Assembly (NCBI GenBank): GCA_029203125.1
Contig: CP119317.1
Location: forward strand, 2,790,001 to 2,854,000
DNA from: Candidatus Cohnella colombiensis
GTDB lineage: Bacteria; Bacillota; Bacilli; Paenibacillales; Paenibacillaceae
Direction of reading: 5' to 3'
DNA length: 64,000 bases
In this document: positions 25,674 to 33,759 of the stretch, in pieces
Layout: the number at the start of each line of letters is the position of its first letter
How positions within the stretch are numbered: position 1 is the stretch's first letter
The notes under the pieces: model-generated
What the model was told of the DNA's origin: nothing
Databases searched by the model: none
Seen by the model: only the letters and a program-made list of their open reading frames with translations
Made by a program: the position numbers and the translations under genes

Positions 25674-26582
25674 TCATTCAGGCTGCAAGCGCTTCATGAA
25701 CTCCTCAGCTGCACTGTAGCCCTGTTGCTTCAAATACCAATTGTTCGCTGCTGCTTCAATCATCCCTGCAACATCTCGACCCGGCTGAAGTTGAAGCTCA
25801 ATATACGGAATCTGAACACCCATATAATCGGAAAATTTCGGTTCGTACTCCAGCTCATTGTTCAAGTCCTGATCTTTCCACTGTGTCAACTCAATATCCA
25901 GCACAATCCTTGTTTCATCTTGAAATGCTCTGCGCCCATATAGACGCACTACGTTAACGAGACCGATACTACGCAGTGCGAGAAACTCGCGCGTAGATTG
26001 ATTATGCGTGCCGAGCAACGTGGTCGAGCTCAAATTTTTGAGAACAACGATGTCATCTGCAACGAGGCGATGGCCGCGGCGAATAAGAGTGTGCGCCGTT
26101 TCACTTTTCCCAATTCCCGATTTCCCCCGCAACAGAATGCCAATTCCGGATACATTCAAACAGACCCCATGTACCGCAATTTCCGGTGCAAGTGCTTGCA
26201 GCAGGAACGCATCTACCTTCGTAATGAACTCGGTCGTTAACTCAGATGTGCGTAGGAGTGGAATCCCTTCCTCCTGGCAATATTTCATTAAATACTTCAA
26301 GCCATCCTGATTAGCGGTCACGATAAAGCAGGGAGGACGATATTTGACAATATTGCCAATGTGAAGATTGCGTTCCTCTTCCGTTAGACGATGCAAATAG
26401 TTAATTTCTTTACGACCTAACACCTGTACCCGATTCATTGGGAAAAAGTCAAAGTAACCTACAAACTCTAATCCTGGTCGATGTACTTTAGATCTTGTAA
26501 TCTCTCGATTCAATTGGTCTTCAGCAGCCAATATCTCTAGTTTGTAGCGTTCAACTAAGCTGCGAACTGAAACTGATTTCAT
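25674..26582 (-). CDS. HPr kinase/phosphorylase paralogue with altered catalytic signatures
   Basis: HprK phosphorylates HPr on Ser46 to trigger carbon catabolite repression. The 302 residues align throughout with HprK: N-terminal domain, HGV (His138), the P-loop GKSGIGKSE (153-161) and GHRLVADD (Asp176-Asp177). However, the family signature LEIRGLGIINV reads LALRSIGLVNV (201-211), so Glu and Gly are replaced. The RPGRN block reads QPGRD (266-270). These are regions tied to kinase/phosphorylase activity, so activity or substrate may differ. It is not next to lgt or ppaX, where the canonical hprK of Bacillus-type genomes lies, which suggests a second copy. It stands alone with its own terminator. 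Confidence 0.85.
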   Translation of the reverse strand: MKSVSVRSLVERYKLEILAAEDQLNREITRSKVHRPGLEFVGYFDFFPMNRVQVLGRKEINYLHRLTEEERNLHIGNIVKYRPPCFIVTANQDGLKYLMKYCQEEGIPLLRTSELTTEFITKVDAFLLQALAPEIAVHGVCLNVSGIGILLRGKSGIGKSETAHTLIRRGHRLVADDIVVLKNLSSTTLLGTHNQSTREFLALRSIGLVNVVRLYGRRAFQDETRIVLDIELTQWKDQDLNNELEYEPKFSDYMGVQIPYIELQLQPGRDVAGMIEAAANNWYLKQQGYSAAEEFMKRLQPE

Positions 26583-26630
26583 AGATGTTCCTCCTCCGAC
26601 AACGGCAACTCGAAAAATAGATCTTCCCTA

Positions 26631-27449
26631 TTATTCATCTTCATGAATAGCAATCATCTGAATGACCGCGCGGCCATCTCCTATGAGCTTCATCTCGTTA
26701 GACATTAATTGCGATGAGCCGTCCCCATCGAGATAAATTCCATCTACGAGTGGATGCTCGCTCTCATATTCTACGATCGATTGACGAAATTGTTCCGCTG
26801 TACATTTGGTAGAAGACACAATCAAGTAAATGTAGTTGTCGACATCATACACGATCCCACTCCGCAGACGAAGCTCATCAGGCACTGGAAGCGCCTCTTT
26901 CTCTATCGATTGGCGGAAGTGTGGTTCATCTTGCAGCAGGAGGCTAACGCCCCCTTGCGCCCAATATGCAGAATGATCTGTCACTTGAATTTCTGCTGCA
27001 TTACTGACAACTTGAACTGATAATCGTTTGGCTATCCGATCATACACGAGTGTTCCTCGCGCGTACTTCGTATTGAACCAGCCAGAACCATGTGCATTCT
27101 GCTCACCATTGACAGGCTGATCGTTCTCCACTGCAATGCTTAACAATGACTGTTGCCAAAAAAATCCACCATTAATACCTACACTACCTGAAGCAGTTAC
27201 GTTTCCGTTGATCGTCTTGAAAGTGAGTGATTCCGGCGCTGTACGAAGGATATGCAATTCCACTCCGTTCGTCGCTTGAAGAGATTCATAGGTGTAATTT
27301 GTATTTTGTGTTACTGGGGGCTGCGAATTTTGTTGAGAATCCTGTAGAAATAGAACTGTAGAGATGACAATGACAATGAGTAGAAACAGTGCTGCTAAAT
27401 AGATAAGCTTGTTACGAATAAGATGTGCTGTTGCTTTCTGCATGTGCAT
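26631..27449 (-). CDS. Phosphodiester glycosidase (NAGPA-domain) protein, second copy
   Basis: The 272-residue protein has an N-terminal membrane anchor (about residues 13-30) and a NAGPA domain with INGGFF (about 95) and DGIYLDGDGSSQL (about 235-247). AAGGAG is 6 nt before ATG 27449. It is smaller than the copy at 16478-17560 and not closely similar to it. Its position directly upstream of the HprK paralogue, with 48 nt between them, would allow cotranscription. Confidence 0.85.
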   Translation of the reverse strand: MHMQKATAHLIRNKLIYLAALFLLIVIVISTVLFLQDSQQNSQPPVTQNTNYTYESLQATNGVELHILRTAPESLTFKTINGNVTASGSVGINGGFFWQQSLLSIAVENDQPVNGEQNAHGSGWFNTKYARGTLVYDRIAKRLSVQVVSNAAEIQVTDHSAYWAQGGVSLLLQDEPHFRQSIEKEALPVPDELRLRSGIVYDVDNYIYLIVSSTKCTAEQFRQSIVEYESEHPLVDGIYLDGDGSSQLMSNEMKLIGDGRAVIQMIAIHEDE

Positions 27450-27604
27450 GTGCTACTCCTTTGTCCATTTGATAGTAGCATAGCATGATTGAAGAACATC
27501 TGTGTAAATATTTTCCGACAGTTATGCAACTATTTAACAACTCTACTCGTCATGAAGTTAACATATAAAGTAACGTAAATCGAATTGAAATGGAGGCACT
27601 CCAA

Positions 27605-29941
27605 GTGAACATACGGATAGGCATTGTTGCCTTAATTACATTCATACTGATGGCAGTACCCACAGTTGCAGCCCCTGCGAAGCAACAGGCGTCTACACCG
27701 CCGCAACAGTATCACATTAAGATTAATGGTACGCCGCTGGAGCTTAGCACTGCGCCTTACGTTGTTAAACATACAACGATGGTTCCTCTACGACAAATTG
27801 CTGTGGCGCTTGGTGCAAAGGTGACCTTTAAGAAAAGCAATGATGGAAAGCAATCTGCCACGCTTACGCGACAAAACCGTACGGCTATACTTACTGTAGG
27901 CTCAATAGAAATGGTTGCAAATGATCGCACAATTAAGCTTCCAATCGCACCCGAAATGCGCAGCTATGTGATGATGGTTCCTTTACGTGCTCTATCAGAA
28001 GCACTAGGTACAATCGTAGCTTGGGATGCGACAGCCAAAGTCATTCACATTAATGATCCGAAGACTTTACCTGTCATTGGTACAGAAAAGAAGCTCAATG
28101 AGTTGTATTCACAATTTACTCAGGGCGGAATTTTATATGGCAAACGGCCTATGGCTATGGCTGAAGATGGGGCTACAGTGCAATTCACAGCGGAAAGCAT
28201 GGCTGGAGCGGCCGAATCTTCAAAGAGTGAGGAATCCAAAGACTTCTCAGAAACAAACGTTCAAGTAGCCGGTGTGGATGAAGCAGATTGGGCCAAAACA
28301 GATGGCAAGTTCATCTACCAAATCAGTGGACAGCAGCTTTATATTACTGACATTGGAAACAAAGCCTCTCCGAAGCTTGCAGCAACTTTAGATTACCGTT
28401 CAAAAGGCGAGTTTCAACCGCAGGAAATGTACGTTGATGATCACCGTCTTGTCGTGATCGGGCAAACCTATTCATCTAAACTTGCAACGGAGACCGTCCA
28501 AACCTTAATCTATACGCTCGATGATGCCGGGAAACCTACCCTTCAACGCGAGACAGAGCTGGAAGGCAGATACATTTCTTCTCGTAAGATTGATAGTGCG
28601 CTCTATATCGTGACGAACAAATATATGAACTATTGGGGTCCGATGATCTATGAGAAGCGAGTTGCTGTCCCCAAGCTTATGGATGGCGCGGCAATTAATG
28701 AAGTTACAGCATCCGATCCCAACGCAGACCTTGTTCGCAACTTTGAACCCGTTTATCGCGACAGTGCGCATTCACCTGATCCACAAAAGCTTCCGCTAAG
28801 TGATATCCGATATTTTCCCGATTCACCAGATATGAGCACCATGCTCATTGGTGCACTCGATCTTGATCGCCCAGATCAAGAAATGCAAGTATCCGCATAT
28901 TTAGGTTCAGGTCAAGCCATTTATGCTTCGTCTAAGCATCTTTACGTTGCTGTTGCAAAATACACACAGAACGGAGCAGAATACAAGCAACTAACGCAAA
29001 TTTACAAATTCCGTCTCGACCAAGGTCAAGTTGTCTATGCAGGTGAAGGTAGCGTTCCTGGCCAAATTTTAAATCAATTTTCGATGGATGAACATAATGG
29101 CTACTTTCGAATTGCAACAACAGACAATAAGGTGATGAAGGATCAATATACTTCGACCAACAATATCTATGTATTGGACGAACAGCTTCAAACAATAGGA
29201 ACGTTAGAGGATCTTGCCCCAGGCGAACATATTTACTCTGTTAGATTCATGGGCGGTCGAGCTTATATGGTTACCTTCCGCACGGTAGATCCCTTATTCG
29301 TCATCGATCTTCATACACCTACGAAGCCAGCTGTGCTTGGGCAGTTGAAAATTCCAGGTTACAGCGATTATCTTCACCCGTATGACGACACGCATATTAT
29401 AGGCTTTGGCAAGGAAACCGTTGAACTTCCTTCTAAGGGCTTGGGCCCAGGAGAGACAATGGCTTATTATCAAGGCTTCAAGATGGCAATCTTCGACGTA
29501 AGCGATGTGAACAATCCGAAAGAGCAATTCAAGGAAATCATCGGTGATCGCGGTACCAGCTCTGAGCTTCTTACTAACCATAAGGCACTGCTCTTTGATC
29601 GAAGCAAAGGATTGCTCGCATTCCCTGTCGATCTCATGGAAGTCAATCGTGCAGCTTCATCTGTTGCTGACGATGCACTTGCATATGGGCAATTTACTTA
29701 TCAAGGTGCATATGTGTATGGGATAGATTTGGAAAAAGGGTTCACACTCCGTGGTCGGATAACTCACCTCTCCAATGATGATCTTGCCAAGAGTGGGCAA
29801 TATGGCTTCGATTACCGCAAAGCTGTTCGACGAATTCTCTATGCTGGGGACACACTGTATACACTGTCTGAGCGAATGGTGAAAGCGAACGCACTTAGCA
29901 ACTTATCCGAACGAGGTTCACTCACCTATCCTGTTCAATAA
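27605..29941 (+). CDS. Secreted beta-propeller protein with copper-amine-oxidase-N domain
   Basis: The 778-residue exported protein has a signal peptide (cleavage near TVAAPA), a copper-amine-oxidase N-terminal-like domain (about residues 35-145; KHTTMVPLRQIAVALGAKVTF and SYVMMVPLRALSEALG), and a long C-terminal beta-propeller domain of the Beta_propel type (about 200-775; FSETNVQVAGVDEADWAKTDGKFIYQISG). The start is GTG 27605 because GGAGG lies 8 nt upstream; the ATG at 27590 itself holds that site. Such proteins are common at the surface of Paenibacillaceae. The amine-oxidase-N domain is a wall or substrate-binding module and not an oxidase. It is divergent from the NAGPA gene. Confidence 0.88.
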   Translation: MNIRIGIVALITFILMAVPTVAAPAKQQASTPPQQYHIKINGTPLELSTAPYVVKHTTMVPLRQIAVALGAKVTFKKSNDGKQSATLTRQNRTAILTVGSIEMVANDRTIKLPIAPEMRSYVMMVPLRALSEALGTIVAWDATAKVIHINDPKTLPVIGTEKKLNELYSQFTQGGILYGKRPMAMAEDGATVQFTAESMAGAAESSKSEESKDFSETNVQVAGVDEADWAKTDGKFIYQISGQQLYITDIGNKASPKLAATLDYRSKGEFQPQEMYVDDHRLVVIGQTYSSKLATETVQTLIYTLDDAGKPTLQRETELEGRYISSRKIDSALYIVTNKYMNYWGPMIYEKRVAVPKLMDGAAINEVTASDPNADLVRNFEPVYRDSAHSPDPQKLPLSDIRYFPDSPDMSTMLIGALDLDRPDQEMQVSAYLGSGQAIYASSKHLYVAVAKYTQNGAEYKQLTQIYKFRLDQGQVVYAGEGSVPGQILNQFSMDEHNGYFRIATTDNKVMKDQYTSTNNIYVLDEQLQTIGTLEDLAPGEHIYSVRFMGGRAYMVTFRTVDPLFVIDLHTPTKPAVLGQLKIPGYSDYLHPYDDTHIIGFGKETVELPSKGLGPGETMAYYQGFKMAIFDVSDVNNPKEQFKEIIGDRGTSSELLTNHKALLFDRSKGLLAFPVDLMEVNRAASSVADDALAYGQFTYQGAYVYGIDLEKGFTLRGRITHLSNDDLAKSGQYGFDYRKAVRRILYAGDTLYTLSERMVKANALSNLSERGSLTYPVQ

Positions 29942-29955
29942 ATAATAGCATGTCG

Positions 29956-29993
29956 AATAGGATCGACGGACGATAACGCCCGTTGGTCCTATT
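29956..29993 (+). terminator. Hairpin after the beta-propeller gene
   Basis: AATAGGATCGACGG (29956-29969) pairs with CCGTTGGTCCTATT (29980-29993), 14 bp with two G-U pairs. The T-tract after it is weak. Confidence 0.6.
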
Positions 29994-30010
29994 TATGTTA
30001 AGTGATCTAT

Positions 30011-30039
30011 TTTACTCTCACAGTGTAAACTACTATACT
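30011..30039 (+). promoter_or_regulatory. SigA-type promoter of mqnB-mqnD
   Basis: TTTACT (30011-30016) and TATACT (30034-30039) are separated by 17 nt and lie 38 nt upstream of the mqnB start. Confidence 0.65.
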
Positions 30040-30076
30040 TATTAAAGTAGATAGTCAGATGAGGGAGAATAATAAG

Positions 30077-30727
30077 ATGAACAAAAAAGTGCTTATTATG
30101 GTCGCTGTCGAAGCAGAACAAACCGCAGTACTACGTGGACTTCGTGGAAATAACTCTTTCGAGGTAAAGCTTGCTGGAGTTGGACCCGTCGCTGCTACAA
30201 TTAATACTGCAAAGGCACTGATAGGTAACGAATACAGCTACATTATTAGTGCTGGAATTGCAGGTGGCTTTGAAGATCGAGCAGAGATTGGCTCAATCGT
30301 CGTTGCAAGCGAAATGATTGCTGGTGATCTTGGTGCAGAGACACCAGAAGGCTTCAGTAGCTTAAATGAGCTTGGCTTTGGATCAACGATCATTAAAGCA
30401 GATACATCACTTTCAAACCGATATATGGAAACGCTCAGTGCTTCTGCAATAGTACCGGTACACCTCGGACCTATTATTACAATGTCCACAGTTACTGGGA
30501 CAGCTGCTACTGCATCCCGACTTGCCTCACGCATACCGGGAGTAATAGCCGAAGGTATGGAAGGGTTCGGAGTTGCCTCTGCAGCACAAGCATATGGGCT
30601 TTCCGCATTAGAAATCCGCACAATCTCGAATTGTGTCGGACCGCGTGACAAATCCGCTTGGCGAATTGGAGACGCACTTCTTTCTCTTGAGCAAGCATTT
30701 ACGATCATTCCGGAGGTACTATTATGA
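30077..30727 (+). CDS. mqnB: Futalosine hydrolase
   Basis: MqnB splits futalosine to release hypoxanthine and dehypoxanthine-futalosine in the alternative menaquinone pathway. The 216-residue protein has the nucleoside-phosphorylase fold with LAGVGPVAATINTA, IISAGIAGGF and the substrate-site block EGMEGFGVASAAQAYG. GAGGGAG lies 9 nt before ATG 30077. Its stop overlaps the mqnD start (ATGA). MTA/SAH nucleosidase is the related alternative, but the MqnD neighbour makes MqnB much more likely. mqnA, mqnC and mqnE are not in this window. Confidence 0.92.
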   Translation: MNKKVLIMVAVEAEQTAVLRGLRGNNSFEVKLAGVGPVAATINTAKALIGNEYSYIISAGIAGGFEDRAEIGSIVVASEMIAGDLGAETPEGFSSLNELGFGSTIIKADTSLSNRYMETLSASAIVPVHLGPIITMSTVTGTAATASRLASRIPGVIAEGMEGFGVASAAQAYGLSALEIRTISNCVGPRDKSAWRIGDALLSLEQAFTIIPEVLL

Positions 30728-31566
30728 AGATCGCCTATTCACCTTGTCCAAATGACACCTTTGTGTTCCATGCTTGGGCACATGGCCTCATTCCAGGCGC
30801 ACCGAAGCTAGATGTGACCTATGCAGACATCGACATTACAAACCAAATGGCCGCTAGCGTTTCTGGGCCTGAAATTCTAAAGGTTTCCTATGCCGCTTTG
30901 CCATGGGTGCTTTCCGATTATGCGTTACTCCCTTGTGGCGGGGCACTCGGTAGAGGGTGCGGACCACTTGTGCTTACGGATGGGAAATTCAAAGATCCAC
31001 GCGATGCTAGCCAATTATCAGGTAAAAGAGTCGCAGTGCCCAGCGATCGCTCAACTGCATATTTACTATTCCGACTTTGGGCAGCCAAACACGTCCCCGG
31101 TGGCGTTGGCGAAATCGTCGTCATGCCTTTCGATCAAATCATGCCTGCTGTTCGTGATGGCCAGATCGACGCAGGTCTCGTTATCCACGAGGCGCGATTC
31201 ACTTATGGCAACTATGGACTCGTCATGCTAGAGGATATGGGGAGCTGGTGGGAATCGGATACCGGTCTGCCGATTCCACTAGGTGCAATCATTGCTCGTC
31301 GCTCGCTTGACCATCATGCAATCGCTGGCTGGATTCGGGAATCTGTCGAATACGCATGGGCACATCCCGAAGCTTCAGCAGATTATGTGGCACAATATGC
31401 GCAGGAAATGGATCCTAAAGTGGCAAAAGCTCACATCGATCTCTACGTCAATGCGTTTACAGCGAATTTGGGTGACAGCGGCTACGCAGCGATCATCACA
31501 TTGTTCGAACGCGCAATTCAAGAGCAACTCGTTCCTGCCTTCGATTTAGCTCTGCTTAAAGCGTAA
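30724..31566 (+). CDS. mqnD: 1,4-dihydroxy-6-naphthoate synthase
   Basis: MqnD converts cyclic dehypoxanthine-futalosine to 1,4-dihydroxy-6-naphthoate. The 280-residue protein begins with the family mark KIAYSPCPNDTFVFHAW and has a periplasmic-binding-type fold with GGALGRGCGPLV and GLPIPLGAI. The ATGA overlap with mqnB makes the pair translationally coupled. The related MqnA (chorismate dehydratase) is the family alternative, but the SPCPNDTF start is characteristic of MqnD. Confidence 0.93.
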   Translation: MKIAYSPCPNDTFVFHAWAHGLIPGAPKLDVTYADIDITNQMAASVSGPEILKVSYAALPWVLSDYALLPCGGALGRGCGPLVLTDGKFKDPRDASQLSGKRVAVPSDRSTAYLLFRLWAAKHVPGGVGEIVVMPFDQIMPAVRDGQIDAGLVIHEARFTYGNYGLVMLEDMGSWWESDTGLPIPLGAIIARRSLDHHAIAGWIRESVEYAWAHPEASADYVAQYAQEMDPKVAKAHIDLYVNAFTANLGDSGYAAIITLFERAIQEQLVPAFDLALLKA

Positions 31567-31706
31567 GTTTCCTTCATAGACGATAATGGTGCTTATCAAG
31601 CAAAAACGCCTTCGGCGTCTTTAATGCAGATGAAGCTTTGCGGAGATCATACAGCTAATGATAAGTGTGAAACTTATAAATTCTGTATGATTAAAAAATG
31701 CTACAA

Positions 31707-31752
31707 AAAAGCACCTGCTCCTATCGCCAAAATCGCGGAGCAAGGTGCTTTT
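31707..31752. terminator. Bidirectional terminator upstream of the FliD-like gene end
   Basis: AAAAGCACCTGCTCC (31707-31721) pairs with GGAGCAAGGTGCTTTT (31737-31752). The minus strand continues into a T-run, so it terminates the FliD-like gene. It could also stop mqnBD read-through. Confidence 0.88.
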
Positions 31753-31773
31753 GTATATAAGGCCTATAAACTG

Positions 31774-33036
31774 TTAGAACATCTTATTGACGAGTAGCCC
31801 ATTCATCGTATAAGGAGAATAAGTCGATTGCAACGATGACTGATATGTTCCATACATCTGAAAAGCTTGCGCTTTCTTATTCAATAGACTGCTTGCAGGT
31901 ACCTCACTGTAATGATCTAGCGCTTTGTCTAGCTTAGTCGCTAAACCTGCAGTCCCCGTTAGAGTGGCATTCGTTCTATCGAAGCTCGAATTCAAGCTCT
32001 GTTTAAGCTTCGTTTCATCCAGCTGTAAGCTACCGTCGGCTGATTTGCGAATACCAATGTCTGAAAATGCGACCGAACCTACAGCATTATTAATACCACG
32101 CTTAATCTGTGAGTTCATGTATCCACTAGTTTCATTCAGGCGACTATTCATCTCGTTGTAGCTGCTGATGAGCTTCTTCACGTCACTAACAATTTTATCT
32201 GTATCCGCGCTAACACCTACTGTTACCGCCTCTTCTGTTGGCTTCAACAATGTCACTGATACTTTACCCTTCTCTAGGTCAATCGTATTCGACTGTGACG
32301 AGAGCACTGCGCCGCCATTAACTCGATAAGAAGTATTGGATGCGGCAGTATCCACTTGATTGATCCCTGTCGCAGCAACGGCATTTCCTGTCAAATCTCT
32401 AAGCGAAAATTGCTGATCAGTGCCAGTCTTATCGCTCTTGAGCTGAAGCTTTGAAGTTCCTGTCTGCTCATCCGTAACGATCGACGCTGTCACACCGGTA
32501 TTTGCTTTGTTAATCGCGTCTTTCATCTTCGTTAACGACGATTCGTTCGTATCATCATTAGTAATAAAAGCAGAAAGCTTATGCGTCTTATTACCGATAG
32601 TTAATTCAAATTGATTCGATCCGGATTGCATTACAGATGGAGCAGATTTCGTTAAGCTAGCTCCAGAATTGATTTGTGATTTCGCAACTGCGCTCACATC
32701 AACTTTATACTTATTTATAGAAGCTCCAGCCGATACTGTAGCTGATAGACTAGTAGAATCGTTAATCGATGCTTTTCTACTTGCAAGCGCTGAACTGTCC
32801 TTATTGCCCAAGCTATTCGCTGCAGTTTTAGCATTATTCGCAGAGGTTAGGAAACTCGCAATACCAGATGCCATACTCTTCGTATATTGTTCAAATAGAT
32901 TCGTAGATTTTGAAGTTGAGCCCGAAAACCACGAATTTACATTTGGTTGACGAAAAGATAATTGACTGTTTGAAGTTTGTGCATATGTCGGTAATGTAGC
33001 GTACACTTGCTTCGCGGCAGATAATGCACTTATCAT
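31774..33036 (-). CDS. FliD-like (flagellar cap domain) protein, orphan
   Basis: The 420-residue protein is Ser/Thr/Asn-rich. From about residue 115 it follows the pattern of FliD/hook-associated protein 2: INKYKVDVSAVAKSQ, FELTIGNKTHKLSAFI, a tandem LTKMKDAINKANTGVTASIVTD, a YRVNGG stretch, NTIDLEKGKVSVTLL and the C-terminal IVSDVKKLISSYNEMNSRL. No signal peptide is seen, as is usual for FliD. No flagellar genes surround it, and its ends lack the standard FliD termini, so it may be a divergent cap-like or surface fibre protein. ATG 33036 is preferred over an upstream ATG because a G-rich site precedes it. Confidence 0.7.
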   Translation of the reverse strand: MISALSAAKQVYATLPTYAQTSNSQLSFRQPNVNSWFSGSTSKSTNLFEQYTKSMASGIASFLTSANNAKTAANSLGNKDSSALASRKASINDSTSLSATVSAGASINKYKVDVSAVAKSQINSGASLTKSAPSVMQSGSNQFELTIGNKTHKLSAFITNDDTNESSLTKMKDAINKANTGVTASIVTDEQTGTSKLQLKSDKTGTDQQFSLRDLTGNAVAATGINQVDTAASNTSYRVNGGAVLSSQSNTIDLEKGKVSVTLLKPTEEAVTVGVSADTDKIVSDVKKLISSYNEMNSRLNETSGYMNSQIKRGINNAVGSVAFSDIGIRKSADGSLQLDETKLKQSLNSSFDRTNATLTGTAGLATKLDKALDHYSEVPASSLLNKKAQAFQMYGTYQSSLQSTYSPYTMNGLLVNKMF

Positions 33037-33122
33037 CCTATCGCCCCCTGTAAATTCATAGTTACCTAATTTATAGCACATTTTACCAAACGATACAATG
33101 ATTCTATGCTATTCACAAAAAT

Positions 33123-33146
33123 AAGCTCCCCTTGTTAGGAGAGCTT
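33123..33146 (-). terminator. Terminator of the comFB gene
   Basis: On the minus strand AAGCTCTCC pairs with GGGGAGCTT around a 6-nt loop and is followed by ATTTTTG. It begins shortly after the comFB stop. Confidence 0.75.
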
Positions 33147-33154
33147 TACCTCAT

Positions 33155-33442
33155 TCAATCGTGATTAGGGCGTTCTTCAATGATTTGTGCTGCTCTAGCT
33201 AACGCAGAGAGAACATCCGATTGCGTCTGAGTTGTCATGTATTCTGTCTTCACGTAGGTCTCACCTAAGAGTGTAGATGTGTAATGCGGGGGCAAATGAT
33301 TCAACGTTAGCAAAATGATATCCAGTTGACACTTGTCACAGCTACACTTGAGTGTTTTGTGTTTAAGATAGGTATCTTCAAAAATATGAATAACAATCGG
33401 TTCCATAATATTAACGATCGAAATATTCTTAAATTGACTCAT
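33155..33442 (-). CDS. comFB: Late competence protein ComFB-like
   Basis: The 95-residue protein matches the ComFB family: N-terminal VNIMEPIVIHIFEDTY, the cysteine cluster CSCDKCQLD and LNHLPPHYTSTLLGE. In Bacillus comFB lies in the comF operon between comFA and comFC; here it is alone beside an orphan FliD-like gene. ComFB-type domains have been connected with c-di-nucleotide binding in cyanobacteria, so the cysteines and a signalling role are worth noting. AGAGGTG is 6 nt before ATG 33442. Confidence 0.8.
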   Translation of the reverse strand: MSQFKNISIVNIMEPIVIHIFEDTYLKHKTLKCSCDKCQLDIILLTLNHLPPHYTSTLLGETYVKTEYMTTQTQSDVLSALARAAQIIEERPNHD

Positions 33443-33759
33443 CCGACACACCTCTGCTTAATTTTCTATCTGTCTCTACTACTTTAACACATTGGCCTGC
33501 AACACAACTGCGCAGAAAGTACCGGTACGAAAGACATATTCCACTATTCCAGATCAAGCAGTAAATAATTAATTTTCGGGCACCCTATATTCTATAGACT
33601 TTGGACAGGCACAGATATACATTTTGATTCATCTATAATGTAGATCATTATGATACCTAACGATCATTTTATTAAATGGCTCATCCGCGATAGAATAAGA
33701 TCAGTAGAGAATATCAATTACATCAGGGCATCATAAACATGAAGGCTGGGGAATGCGTA
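33443..33759. other. Intergenic region between comFB and sucA
   Basis: This 317-bp divergent spacer has no supported gene. I see a GTACCGGTAC palindrome (33519-33528) and an ATAATG-TAGAT-CATTAT inverted repeat near 33637-33653. There are several weak promoter-like hexamers for sucA but no convincing pair. Confidence 0.5.

Noticed and set aside
31606..31618. Short ACGCC-TTC-GGCGT hairpin after mqnD as the terminator
   Set aside because: The stem is only 5 bp on the plus strand. It may help on the minus strand, but the larger hairpin at 31707-31752 is the stronger candidate.
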